A stretch of DNA of 64,000 bases from Monocercomonoides exilis (lineage: Eukaryota > Preaxostyla > Oxymonadida > Polymastigidae). The DNA lies in the NCBI GenBank assembly GCA_001643675.2, contig LSRY02000012.1, positions 684,501 to 748,500 of the forward strand. The letters run 5' to 3'. The position numbers were made by a program, and so were the translations under genes. The notes under the pieces were generated by a model. The model did no database searches and had not been told where the DNA came from. It saw only the letters and a list, made by a program, of their open reading frames with translations. Shown in pieces: positions 1 to 8,671 of this stretch (position 1 is the first letter of the stretch; each line of letters begins with the position of its first letter).

Positions 1-3000
1 CCAAATTCACTGAAAGTGACACATTCACTGGGGACCCCATCGCCTTTGCTGCCACTTTCAAAATGTGGTCAACCGTCTTTGCGAAGTTGAACTGCTTCGT
101 CTCCTTCATCAGCTTGTCGTAGGTCAGGCAGCGGATCGCCAGCTCGTCTATGCCAGGATAAAAGGGAACCAATCGATTATCTTCAAAGTTCAAGCACTGT
201 GCTCCAAGTAATGAAAGCAAGCCGTCTTTCTCCATCTCTTCGATAGACGCGACAGTCAGAAACTGCGGAATGCCAAAAGCTTCTGTGTGGATGAGCGGGT
301 CGAGGGAAGGGTCGACTGGATAAGGCGTGGCCGAAGGGCGGAAGCAGTGCGGATGGTGCACGCGGTGCTGGTGGAGGAAGTGGTGGGCGGGGGACAGCGG
401 CGGCTTGCGCGCGGGTTCGAGTCCTGGTAGCGCCGACGTGTTGATTGAGGAGATTGTTGGGGTTGAATTTGGAATTGAAGAAGAAGAGGAAAAAGACAAT
501 GAAGAAGAAGGAGAAGAAGGAGAAGGAGTAGAAGCATATGATGATGATGATGATTGCAATGTTGAAGCAATAGAAGAAGGAAGCACAGAAGAGCACTGGG
601 ATGCTGTGTGGACGATGGATGGGATGGGCATTTGCGACACCTCTTGCAGTGTGGGCTCAGCATATTGAGGAGGAAAAGAGAGAGTGGCTGAGGGAGAATG
701 CTGAAATGGAGGCAGAGCAGAAAGAGAAGAGTCAGTTTGAGAGAAGAGGGGAGGTTGGACCAAGGAAAGAACTGGAGAGGAGAAAGGAGAAGGGGAAAGT
801 GAAGGAGAAGGGGACGGGATGGGTGAGCAGGCAACATAAGAGGAAGAGGAGGGAGAAAAAGAAGAAGAAGAAGAAGAAGATGATGATGATGAAGCAAATG
901 AAGATTGCTTTGGTCGCAAAGAAGAAGTAATAGAAACAGAATTAGACGAAGGATAAGGAAGAGGATGAGGAAGGGGAAGGGGAAGTGGAAGAAGCGGCTG
1001 AGTTTGCATTTTGGCACAGAAGTTGGAAGGGTCGGTGACGTGGATAGAGGAATCTGAAGTGAATACAGAGTGAGAGGAGGATGAGGAAGAAGAAGAAGAA
1101 GAAGGCAAAGAATCATAAGCATGCGAATTCTGGTGTTGTATAGAAGAGGCAGGAAGAGAAGGAGGAATGTTGTATGGCTGGATGGTGACGAGGGAGGCAG
1201 GGTGAGTTGGAGAGGACGAAATGGACGGGGTGAATGAGAGACCGGGGAGCTGAGATGGAATAAAAAGAGAAGAATGAACTGGAGAAGAGGAGGAAGAGGA
1301 GGAAGAGGAAGAAGCAGAGTTCGAAGGGGGCGGTTGTGTTGTGAGGAGGACAGGAGATGAAATGGGGGTGACTGAAAGAGGGGTGGAGGTGATGGCGCAG
1401 CTGGTGTCTGCATAGAGCGGGGGCACACTCAACGGCGAAGGAAGAGCAGAAGAAGGATGAGAGATTATTTGACAGGGATTTTGACATGGAATTTGAGAGG
1501 GAATTTGAGGAGCATTTGAACTAAGGTGTGTTTGGTTGAGTGTCTTACTAAGTGCAGTTATTTCAGGCGATGACACGAACTGAAGATCGCCGATGGCTAC
1601 TGACGCTGCTCCTGTTGCTTCAGAATGAGAAGAATGAGATGAAATAGCTGGAACAGCAGAAACACCAGAAACACCAGAAAGGGAAGAATATCCAGCCTGA
1701 CCTTGGAACGGAGACAGGAGTTGAGGTGTCTTTGTGTCAGATGGAATGGGATCGGAGAAAATACATTCGTCCGGAGAATTAGTGACTGCTGTTACGAAGC
1801 TGCTGCTGTCAATTCCCCTCTTCCCGTTCTTCAGGAGCATTTCTTCTTTCTCCCGCTGAATTCGAATAATCTCCTTCATTTTTATCTCTCTTCCTTCCTC
1901 CTCTTCCTCCACCTCTTCTTCTTCTTCTTCTTCTTCTTTCTCTTCTTCTTCCTCTTTGTCGATGTCAATATCGATTTCGTTTTTATTATCAGCTCCCATT
2001 TCTTTCTCTCTTGCTTTCCCCTTTTCTTTTGCTTTTCCTTTCGTTTTCTCTCTTTTTCCTTTGCTTTCTTTATTTTTTTGGTTTTTATCATTTTCATCAT
2101 CCTCTTCCTCTTCCTTCTCTTTCTCCTTCTCCTCCTCCTCTTCTTCACTCACCTCCATCATCTGCCTCCCCAATCCCACTCTTCCTCTAAACCTTCCCAT
2201 CATCTCGCTCTTCCTCCTCCTCCTCCTTTCCTCGTCTTCTTTCCTCTCCTTCGACAGCTCGATGAACTTCCTCTCACTTTCTTTCTCTTTAATCATCTGC
2301 TTCACCTGCATTGTGCACTTTTGATCCACATCCAAGTTGAGGGCAATGAAATAGCGCTGTGTTCTTGACATGTAGTCATTTTGCTCCAAAAGATAGCTCA
2401 TTGAGGGCTTTGATGGGCAGAAGCGGAACTGCCGAATGGCCAAAGAAGGGTTCTTTGCCAGGGAAGAGAGAGAGGAGCGGGCAACGGATGAAGCAGAGAA
2501 GGAAGAAGAAGAAGAGGAGGAGGAGGAGGATGAAGACAATGAAGAAGCAGACGAATTTGAATTTGAATTCGAATTACTTCCTTTGTCTGGATTCGCCTGC
2601 AGCAGTGTGATGATCCTCTCAAAATCCTGTGTGTGCGTCCCCAGCCCCACATTCATCGCCGCATCGCCGTCAGCTGCGCTCATCGCGTTTGCATCCCTTC
2701 CTCCCGACGATCCGATTTTGATTGGGTAGAAATTCAAGCTCTGACACGAGCACGAGATGTGTGGGTAGAACAACCCCGTCTCTTTAAATCGTGTGCCAGG
2801 CACCTCCTGCACCATCACTGCCATTGCTTCGGATGAACACGACAGCCCCAGCGAGCGGCGGAAGGCGCGGGCTTTGCGGAAGAACGTGGACGCGTAGACG
2901 AGCTTGATGGCGTTGCTCAGCTGCTCTACACGCACCGCAAGTGACTCGTCGTTGTTGCCCAGGAAGAACGAGGCATAGATGCCTGTCACAGGCTGCCGGC

Positions 3001-4783
3001 GCGAGTCCTCCAGAAGCGACGACGAGCGCACCGCAACCGGGTGCTTCCCGAACGCGACGGTGATTTCAGTCAGAATCTGCATAATGTGCGGGGGCAAAGG
3101 AAAGGAAACGAATGTGGCAGCGATGCAGGCGTCGGTGATGTGGTCGGAGTCGAGCTCCGGCGATGAGAAGACATGCAAGTGGTGGTCTTCCAGAAACTGC
3201 AGGAAAACCGACGTGGACAAAGTGACGGTGCGGGGGATGCGGATCAGCAGCGCGTTCTCGTCGAAGTCTGTGTCGACCATCATCGAGTTGTTCACGTCGT
3301 TCACCAGGCGGTCGAGAAAAAGTAAGCCATGCGCTTTGCCTCCGACGCTGCCAGAGCCAACCGTCATGAAGAAGTGCCGCTCGCCCAGCAGGCTCACGTC
3401 GTAGTCCAGCGACAAGCCTTGTGTGTGGGCGAAGGAGTACTTTTTGAGGCATTTCTTCAGAAACTGACGCACACGCTCCACGTCGCCTCCGAAGTGGGTC
3501 ACACGGAAGCGGTGGAGGAACATCGACACGCCAAAGTCACCGCGCGCATACAGCCAGTGGGAGAAGTGGTTGCACTGTGCGTGGAACAAGAGAGACTCAT
3601 TTGGGATGTGCGACAGTAGCTGCAGCAGCTCGGTGTGCGTGGATGCTGGTGGGAGCTCCGGGATGGGCTTGCAGTCGGTAGGGGAAAGAGCGAAGAAGAG
3701 AGGAGAGAGGCAGATGAAGGTGTCGAGAAAGTGCTGAATGGAAGACAAGACATCTGCACTGTTCTTACGCGCAAATAGGCAGTTGCTGTATTTCTCTGCG
3801 ATTTCCTTGTTGGATGTGGCTGTAGACAGAAACAGGAATGGGATTCGTGGCAAAGGTTTTGACAGATATTTTGTTTGGGGAACAAGATCTCTCAAAACAA
3901 GACCAGCCATTTCAGGAAATTGTGATGTTTGAATAATATTCTTTTCGAGAAGGTGCCGAGTGGGCTGACTTCGCGGACCACGTTGATGATGTGAGAGAGG
4001 ATATTCAATGTCTGTGATCACACCATGAACTCTGTATTCATAGATATGAATGATTGATAATGCTTCTTCGAAAGAGGTTGCAAAAACAAGTTTTGGACGT
4101 GATCTTTTTCGTGCAAGAGAGTGTTTAGCCGATAGGCCTGGAGCAACCATTGTCCTTCTGAAAATCTCCGTGTAAATGTGAGGAAGATATTCACTGTAAT
4201 ATTGACAAGTGTCTTCCACAAAAAGAATAATGCCACAAAATCCTTCAATTACGTCACATTTGAGATTCCATTTGTCTTCTATCAATTTTATCAATGCCAA
4301 AAACAGCATAGGATCTCCGTTCCACAAAAAGAATCTAATATTGCGACTTTTGGAAAAAATAGGCATCCTCGAATCAAGTTCTAGCACAATTGGGAAAATT
4401 GGTGTGTTCGGTCTAAGTTTTCTCATTTCAAGTACAAATGACCACGTTGCGATATCATTTGTTGAATGCATAGAAATAATGATATCATAATTCACAGATG
4501 TCTTAAGAGCATTCAAAGCGTTTTCTGGCTTGCAATATTGAAAATTGGGGCAGGAGCTGAAACCCCAATTTAGAAAGCAAGAATCAATCTGAAAAAAGTC
4601 ATATAAGCCACCAACAAATAGAACTCTGTTGACTCGATCATTCATCATAGAGTAATAAGGCTGTCTATCGTCAAAAGTTAATAAATTCATTTGATTGAGT
4701 TGCTGTTCAGCCTCTTTTTGATTAAAATCTGCTGAGCTGTTGGTTTTTAAAATATTGCCTGTGAATGCCCTTGATTGTGCCAT
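1..4783 (-). CDS. PEP/pyruvate-binding (PPDK_N) protein with receiver-like domains, 3' end outside the window
   Basis: The minus-strand frame is open from the ATG at 4783 to the left edge (about 1594 codons), so the C-terminus is missing. Residues about 50-170 look receiver-like (VLFVGG, YDIIIS). A second receiver-like domain at about 180-330 has IILFVEDTCQYYSEYLP, RPKLVFATSFEEAL and GVITDIEYP, with a possible phospho-acceptor at D258. HWLYARGDFG (about 408) leads into a PPDK_N ATP-grasp domain: GSGSVGGKAHGLLFL (476), LLIRIPRT, AVRSSSLLEDS (about 583), PVTGIYASFF and AAMNVGLG (about 705). The order matches a bacterial PEP-synthase-like family known to me mainly from Bacteroidetes. After about residue 800 come an acidic coiled stretch and about 500 Ser/Pro-rich residues. 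Conserved family sequence then resumes (HTEAFGIPQFL, AMGSPVNVSLSVNL). The phosphohistidine and PEP domains are not seen, so a PEP synthase reaction is not shown. It is divergent from the calpain gene, 209 bp away. Confidence 0.8.
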   Translation of the reverse strand, partial: MAQSRAFTGNILKTNSSADFNQKEAEQQLNQMNLLTFDDRQPYYSMMNDRVNRVLFVGGLYDFFQIDSCFLNWGFSSCPNFQYCKPENALNALKTSVNYDIIISMHSTNDIATWSFVLEMRKLRPNTPIFPIVLELDSRMPIFSKSRNIRFFLWNGDPMLFLALIKLIEDKWNLKCDVIEGFCGIILFVEDTCQYYSEYLPHIYTEIFRRTMVAPGLSAKHSLARKRSRPKLVFATSFEEALSIIHIYEYRVHGVITDIEYPLSHHQRGPRSQPTRHLLEKNIIQTSQFPEMAGLVLRDLVPQTKYLSKPLPRIPFLFLSTATSNKEIAEKYSNCLFARKNSADVLSSIQHFLDTFICLSPLFFALSPTDCKPIPELPPASTHTELLQLLSHIPNESLLFHAQCNHFSHWLYARGDFGVSMFLHRFRVTHFGGDVERVRQFLKKCLKKYSFAHTQGLSLDYDVSLLGERHFFMTVGSGSVGGKAHGLLFLDRLVNDVNNSMMVDTDFDENALLIRIPRTVTLSTSVFLQFLEDHHLHVFSSPELDSDHITDACIAATFVSFPLPPHIMQILTEITVAFGKHPVAVRSSSLLEDSRRQPVTGIYASFFLGNNDESLAVRVEQLSNAIKLVYASTFFRKARAFRRSLGLSCSSEAMAVMVQEVPGTRFKETGLFYPHISCSCQSLNFYPIKIGSSGGRDANAMSAADGDAAMNVGLGTHTQDFERIITLLQANPDKGSNSNSNSNSSASSLSSSSSSSSSSSSFSASSVARSSLSSLAKNPSLAIRQFRFCPSKPSMSYLLEQNDYMSRTQRYFIALNLDVDQKCTMQVKQMIKEKESERKFIELSKERKEDEERRRRRKSEMMGRFRGRVGLGRQMMEVSEEEEEEKEKEKEEEEDDENDKNQKNKESKGKREKTKGKAKEKGKAREKEMGADNKNEIDIDIDKEEEEEKEEEEEEEEVEEEEEGREIKMKEIIRIQREKEEMLLKNGKRGIDSSSFVTAVTNSPDECIFSDPIPSDTKTPQLLSPFQGQAGYSSLSGVSGVSAVPAISSHSSHSEATGAASVAIGDLQFVSSPEITALSKTLNQTHLSSNAPQIPSQIPCQNPCQIISHPSSALPSPLSVPPLYADTSCAITSTPLSVTPISSPVLLTTQPPPSNSASSSSSSSSSSPVHSSLFIPSQLPGLSFTPSISSSPTHPASLVTIQPYNIPPSLPASSIQHQNSHAYDSLPSSSSSSSSSSHSVFTSDSSIHVTDPSNFCAKMQTQPLLPLPLPLPHPLPYPSSNSVSITSSLRPKQSSFASSSSSSSSSSSFSPSSSSYVACSPIPSPSPSLSPSPFSSPVLSLVQPPLFSQTDSSLSALPPFQHSPSATLSFPPQYAEPTLQEVSQMPIPSIVHTASQCSSVLPSSIASTLQSSSSSYASTPSPSSPSSSLSFSSSSSIPNSTPTISSINTSALPGLEPARKPPLSPAHHFLHQHRVHHPHCFRPSATPYPVDPSLDPLIHTEAFGIPQFLTVASIEEMEKDGLLSLLGAQCLNFEDNRLVPFYPGIDELAIRCLTYDKLMKETKQFNFAKTVDHILKVAAKAMGSPVNVSLSVNL

Positions 4784-4992
4784 GATAGATACAACCTAAG
4801 AGCTTTCGCAGAAATTTGATCGAAGCGACCCTTCATTAAATAAATGAAACCAAAGATTTTATCTCATGAACAGTTGTTCATTTGTTTGTATCTTTTTCTC
4901 AAATCGATTTTAATGATATTTATTGAATTTAGAAGTTTTACCATAATGAAAAACAAAGAAGAACGGTTCAATCGTAATTGTGTAAATTTCTC
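4784..4992. promoter_or_regulatory. Divergent intergenic region, presumed shared promoter
   Basis: These 209 AT-rich bases separate the start codons of two genes transcribed away from each other, so both promoters should lie here or in the 5' ends. No specific element was recognised. Confidence 0.35.
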
Positions 4993-7900
4993 ATGCAAAC
5001 AAACTTAAATCGTTCTTCATCAACTAAAAAAGTGCCAGCATTAAATCATGGAACGGATTTGCAAAGAAAGCAATCTTCTTCAAATCTTAAAACAGGACCA
5101 AAAACGAAAAGACAGTTCCCTCCTTTGCCAAAATTTGATGATTTTTCAAAAGAAGAAAAAGAAGTTTTAGAAGCGTCATCTCATCTTAATGGTCAAACTT
5201 TTCCAATTTGGAATCCTTCACTTCATCAAATTGGGCCAGCTCCACCTGACAGTAAATTATTTGAAGATTCTGTCCCTGTTCGTTACAACTCAAAGCAAGT
5301 GAATTACGGAGCAGTACTCGCGAGACCCAGTGATGTGTTTGAGTGCAAGCCAACTGACGTTAGTATATTCGGGGCTTTCAGTTGGAGGAATGCCAGACAA
5401 TCTGTTGTTGATGATTGTTCCGTAATTGCTTCACTGTTACTTCTTGGCTATGCAGAAGAACGTCTTAAGCTTGCATTTTTAACCAGTAATGTATATCCTC
5501 AACTTCCAGATGTAGGATGCGTTCCCAATCCATCCGGTAGATATTATGTTAGATTTTATTTCAACGGAGCATGGCGCATGGTAGAAATAGATGATCGTCT
5601 GCCTCGTCATCCATCGTCTTATGTGCGTCCAGAAAAAACTAAACGGCTTCTTTGTGGACACATTGCAGGAAAAAAAGAAATTTGGCTTTCTCTTTATGAA
5701 AAGGCGTATTTGAAACTTCGAGGAGAGAGTTATGGTACAGGCGATATACAAAGCGGAGAGACGATTCATTTCATGGCAAGCTGGATTCCGGACATCTGGA
5801 GACTATATCCATCTGAGGGCGATAATGACACAGAGAATATGAGCGAAGAGGATAAGAAAAAAGAGCAGCAAATGGAAAGTTTCTGGGAGCAGCTGAAGGA
5901 AGGATATGCGACTGCCACCACTTTGGCAACTGTGGGGTCAGATCCAGACATGTTGGACGGAGTTGTCGAAAGCACAGGGCTTATTCGCGATCATTGCTAT
6001 GCTGTGCTGGATGCAAAAGAAGTCGATGGACATCGGATGGTGAAACTGAGAAACCCATTTATGGAGCGAGGCTGGAAAGGCAAATTTTCATTGGAGGATT
6101 CCGGCTCATGGAGCGATGCGATGAAGCAGCGACTGCACTTCGATCCAGAAGAAGTGAAGAAGCGTCCAGACAACGGTGTCTTCTTCCTGTGTTTTGAGGA
6201 TCTCCGACGCTACTTCACAACAATGACTGTGTCCTGGTCGCCTCTCCTATTTCCCTATCAGCGCATGTCACACTGCCTGTTTGCAGCGCACCACCAGTTC
6301 GATGAAGAGCTGCAGCGGACGTATTATTCCCCGCAGTTTCTGGTGCGGAAGCAGCGCGGGCAGCGCTACTGGTTCCTGCTGCAGCGGCACTGGGAGGACC
6401 TGGAAGAGGAAGAGCTGGACGAGCCGATTGACCCGCTGATTGCGCTGCGCTTTCACGTGCACACGGTGTCTGTGACTGGGCCAGACGGCATGCTGCAGAA
6501 GAGGACGCGGCCCATTTCGAGTGTGCCGACGGTCTGCCGCGTGGCAAACGTGGAGAACAGAGTCGATCCGACGATATATTCGACTTGGATGTATGCGCTG
6601 GAGAAGATCGAGGACGACTTCGAAGGTTACTACACAATGGTTGTGTCGCTGATGAAGGCACCAAAACGCAAGAGGGACTTGAGATTCACCGTGTCGTGCT
6701 ACTCAAACAGGCCAGTGGCGGTCTCGCGAATCCCGATCATCCAAAAGAACCAGTGCAAGCTCCGCACGAAGACAAGGCCGTATCCTTTGATTCGACCACT
6801 TACACCGCGTGAAGGTGTGGATGTTGTGAAGAGAACGTCAATAAACTTAAAAGAATTGACATCTTCTGCTTCTTCATCATCATCACCCTCCTCCTCCTCC
6901 TCTTCTTCTTCTTCTTCTCCCACAACACCTTTATCTCCCCCGTCCACAGCAGGCGCAGCCATGCAGCGTGCTTCTGCAGCTCCTGACACTCTTTTCCCGA
7001 TTGTCTGCGATAAGCCTGGAGATGGGTCATTTCTTGCCTCACTCACAGACCAATCGCCTTATCTCCCTTACATCCGCATTGCACAAGTGATGTTTGCTCC
7101 ACAGTTTAACCTCACACTAACTCCTAATGAAGGAAGTACTTCTTCAGATCAAGCATCATCATCATCATCATCTTCTTCTTCTTCTTCACCCAGTTCTTCT
7201 TCAAATCTGCCTGGTGATGTCTCAATTGTGGTGGACAGCCAGTCAAACACACAGTTCTACATCGATGCTGAAGAGCTGAAAGCAGCGCCTTGTCCGTTTC
7301 TTCCGTCGTCTTCGCCATTCAATATGTCGATGACTGAGCGACGCTATGCGCCTTCTTCACTCCACTTTCTGTTCAGCAAGGCAGCGGCACAAATGATCTT
7401 CTCATTTGAATCATCTCAGGCTTCTTCTCCTTCCTCTGCTTCTTCCTCTTCCTCCTCTTCCTCTTCCTCTTCTACCCCATCTGACAAGGAATCGCCTCGA
7501 TATCTGCGGATTGCCACACCGTCTCCTCTGAACGACCTGGAAAGCAACGACGAATTCACCTTGACTGTTGTGCCACCCCCTGGTTACACAGCAAAAGTGG
7601 AGCAGATCTTGTCACCATGGCTGTATGCTGCATATCAGCTGAGCTGGTTTGGCGTTGCCGGCAAAATCGACGGGCAGAAGCAGAACCCGATGCAGATCAA
7701 GAGGAGATACTTTATTCTCGAAGCGGAGGGGAACACTGAAGTCTACATCCAGTTCCTGTTCAAGACGTCGGAGCTGCTGCTGTACAACCCGTACTTCAAA
7801 GTGTTTGAGCTTGGCGCTGTTGAGAAGGAGAGCGGAGAAGGAGCGGATGACGAGGACAAAGCGAAAGACGGGTTCTGTTCTGTGGCGAAGAAGCTGATGA

Positions 7901-8250
7901 AGCGGCTCACACTGAAAAACGGGACGACTGCGAAGGATAAGCCGCTGTTTGAGTCGACAGAGCATTCGAACAGAAATTATGCCCATCGCTTCCCATCCAC
8001 ACTTGACTCTAACTTTGGCACTCCTGACGAATGCTATCATGCTGGGTTTTCTGCGGGGTCTGGCTTGCTGAAAGGGAAGATCACGCGAAGCGCAGAGGAG
8101 AGGAAAAAAGAAAGTGCAAAGGAGAAAGAAGAGAGAAGAACAAAAGGAAGATATCTCATTGAATTGGGTGTGGCGTTTCTGGATCATGTCGACTTTCTGG
8201 CTTTTATTTGGACCATACAGGCTCCAGTTGTGCTATATTCTTTGGAGTAA
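4993..8250 (+). CDS. Calpain-7/PalB-like cysteine protease
   Basis: This is a single-exon gene of 1085 aa. The first ATG in frame is at 4993; the frame is open a few codons upstream but without another ATG. The CysPc protease domain carries the whole triad: Cys142 in VVDDCSVIASLL, His334 in GLIRDHCYAVLD and Asn354 in VKLRNPF. The H-N spacing of 20 suits the calpain-7 branch. FYFNGAWRMVEIDDRLP and IWLSLYEKAYLKL are also typical. Beta-sandwich (C2-like) regions follow from about residue 410 (TVSWSPLLFPYQ) and again near the C-terminus (FLDHVDFLAFIW). Three serine runs (about 6865-6925, 7155-7205 and 7425-7475) sit between the domains. No calmodulin-like EF-hand domain is seen, as in calpain-7. 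It is probably an active intracellular protease; the substrate cannot be told. The N-terminal 60 residues are basic and serine-rich. Confidence 0.88.
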   Translation: MQTNLNRSSSTKKVPALNHGTDLQRKQSSSNLKTGPKTKRQFPPLPKFDDFSKEEKEVLEASSHLNGQTFPIWNPSLHQIGPAPPDSKLFEDSVPVRYNSKQVNYGAVLARPSDVFECKPTDVSIFGAFSWRNARQSVVDDCSVIASLLLLGYAEERLKLAFLTSNVYPQLPDVGCVPNPSGRYYVRFYFNGAWRMVEIDDRLPRHPSSYVRPEKTKRLLCGHIAGKKEIWLSLYEKAYLKLRGESYGTGDIQSGETIHFMASWIPDIWRLYPSEGDNDTENMSEEDKKKEQQMESFWEQLKEGYATATTLATVGSDPDMLDGVVESTGLIRDHCYAVLDAKEVDGHRMVKLRNPFMERGWKGKFSLEDSGSWSDAMKQRLHFDPEEVKKRPDNGVFFLCFEDLRRYFTTMTVSWSPLLFPYQRMSHCLFAAHHQFDEELQRTYYSPQFLVRKQRGQRYWFLLQRHWEDLEEEELDEPIDPLIALRFHVHTVSVTGPDGMLQKRTRPISSVPTVCRVANVENRVDPTIYSTWMYALEKIEDDFEGYYTMVVSLMKAPKRKRDLRFTVSCYSNRPVAVSRIPIIQKNQCKLRTKTRPYPLIRPLTPREGVDVVKRTSINLKELTSSASSSSSPSSSSSSSSSSPTTPLSPPSTAGAAMQRASAAPDTLFPIVCDKPGDGSFLASLTDQSPYLPYIRIAQVMFAPQFNLTLTPNEGSTSSDQASSSSSSSSSSSPSSSSNLPGDVSIVVDSQSNTQFYIDAEELKAAPCPFLPSSSPFNMSMTERRYAPSSLHFLFSKAAAQMIFSFESSQASSPSSASSSSSSSSSSSTPSDKESPRYLRIATPSPLNDLESNDEFTLTVVPPPGYTAKVEQILSPWLYAAYQLSWFGVAGKIDGQKQNPMQIKRRYFILEAEGNTEVYIQFLFKTSELLLYNPYFKVFELGAVEKESGEGADDEDKAKDGFCSVAKKLMKRLTLKNGTTAKDKPLFESTEHSNRNYAHRFPSTLDSNFGTPDECYHAGFSAGSGLLKGKITRSAEERKKESAKEKEERRTKGRYLIELGVAFLDHVDFLAFIWTIQAPVVLYSLE

Positions 8251-8671
8251 ATTAATAGCGATAAAATGTTGACCTATGCAAAACTTGTTTTCAACAACAC
8301 CTATTTTTGCTTTTATTATGGACCACATCCAATTATTTTGTGTTTATTAGGGGGGAGCATTTCATTAGAAAAAGATTTCGAAACTTATTTTTTTTGAAAT
8401 TTTATCTTTGTACTTCAATTCACATGACATTTCACATTTTTTGTATGAGTTATTTTTGAATTTAAAAATTGTTCATGAAGTGTCTTTATTCTCATAGTCT
8501 TGAAAAAAACCTCTTTTTAATTTTGTTTCATTTCTTTTATCCTATCTTTTCTTTTCGTTATAGCATTTTTAGATCTCGTAATTGTTTTCCTGTCTTCCTT
8601 AAAATCATCATTTCAGATATCAAACAAACCCAAAATAATATCGTTTTTTCGTATTTTTTCTTTTTTTCACA
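8251..8671. other. AT-rich spacer between calpain and metallophosphoesterase genes
   Basis: These 421 bases hold the 3' end of the calpain gene and the promoter of the next gene. Only AT-rich, T-run sequence is seen; no gene or repeat was recognised. Confidence 0.6.

Noticed and set aside
256-1487. Leu/Ser-rich minus-strand frames and Glu-rich plus-strand frames
   Set aside because: They are other frames of the serine-rich part of the PPDK_N gene, whose own frame is open throughout and resumes conserved sequence on both sides.
4978-4992. Translation of the calpain from a TTG at 4978
   Set aside because: Non-ATG starts are not expected in a eukaryote; an ATG follows five codons later.
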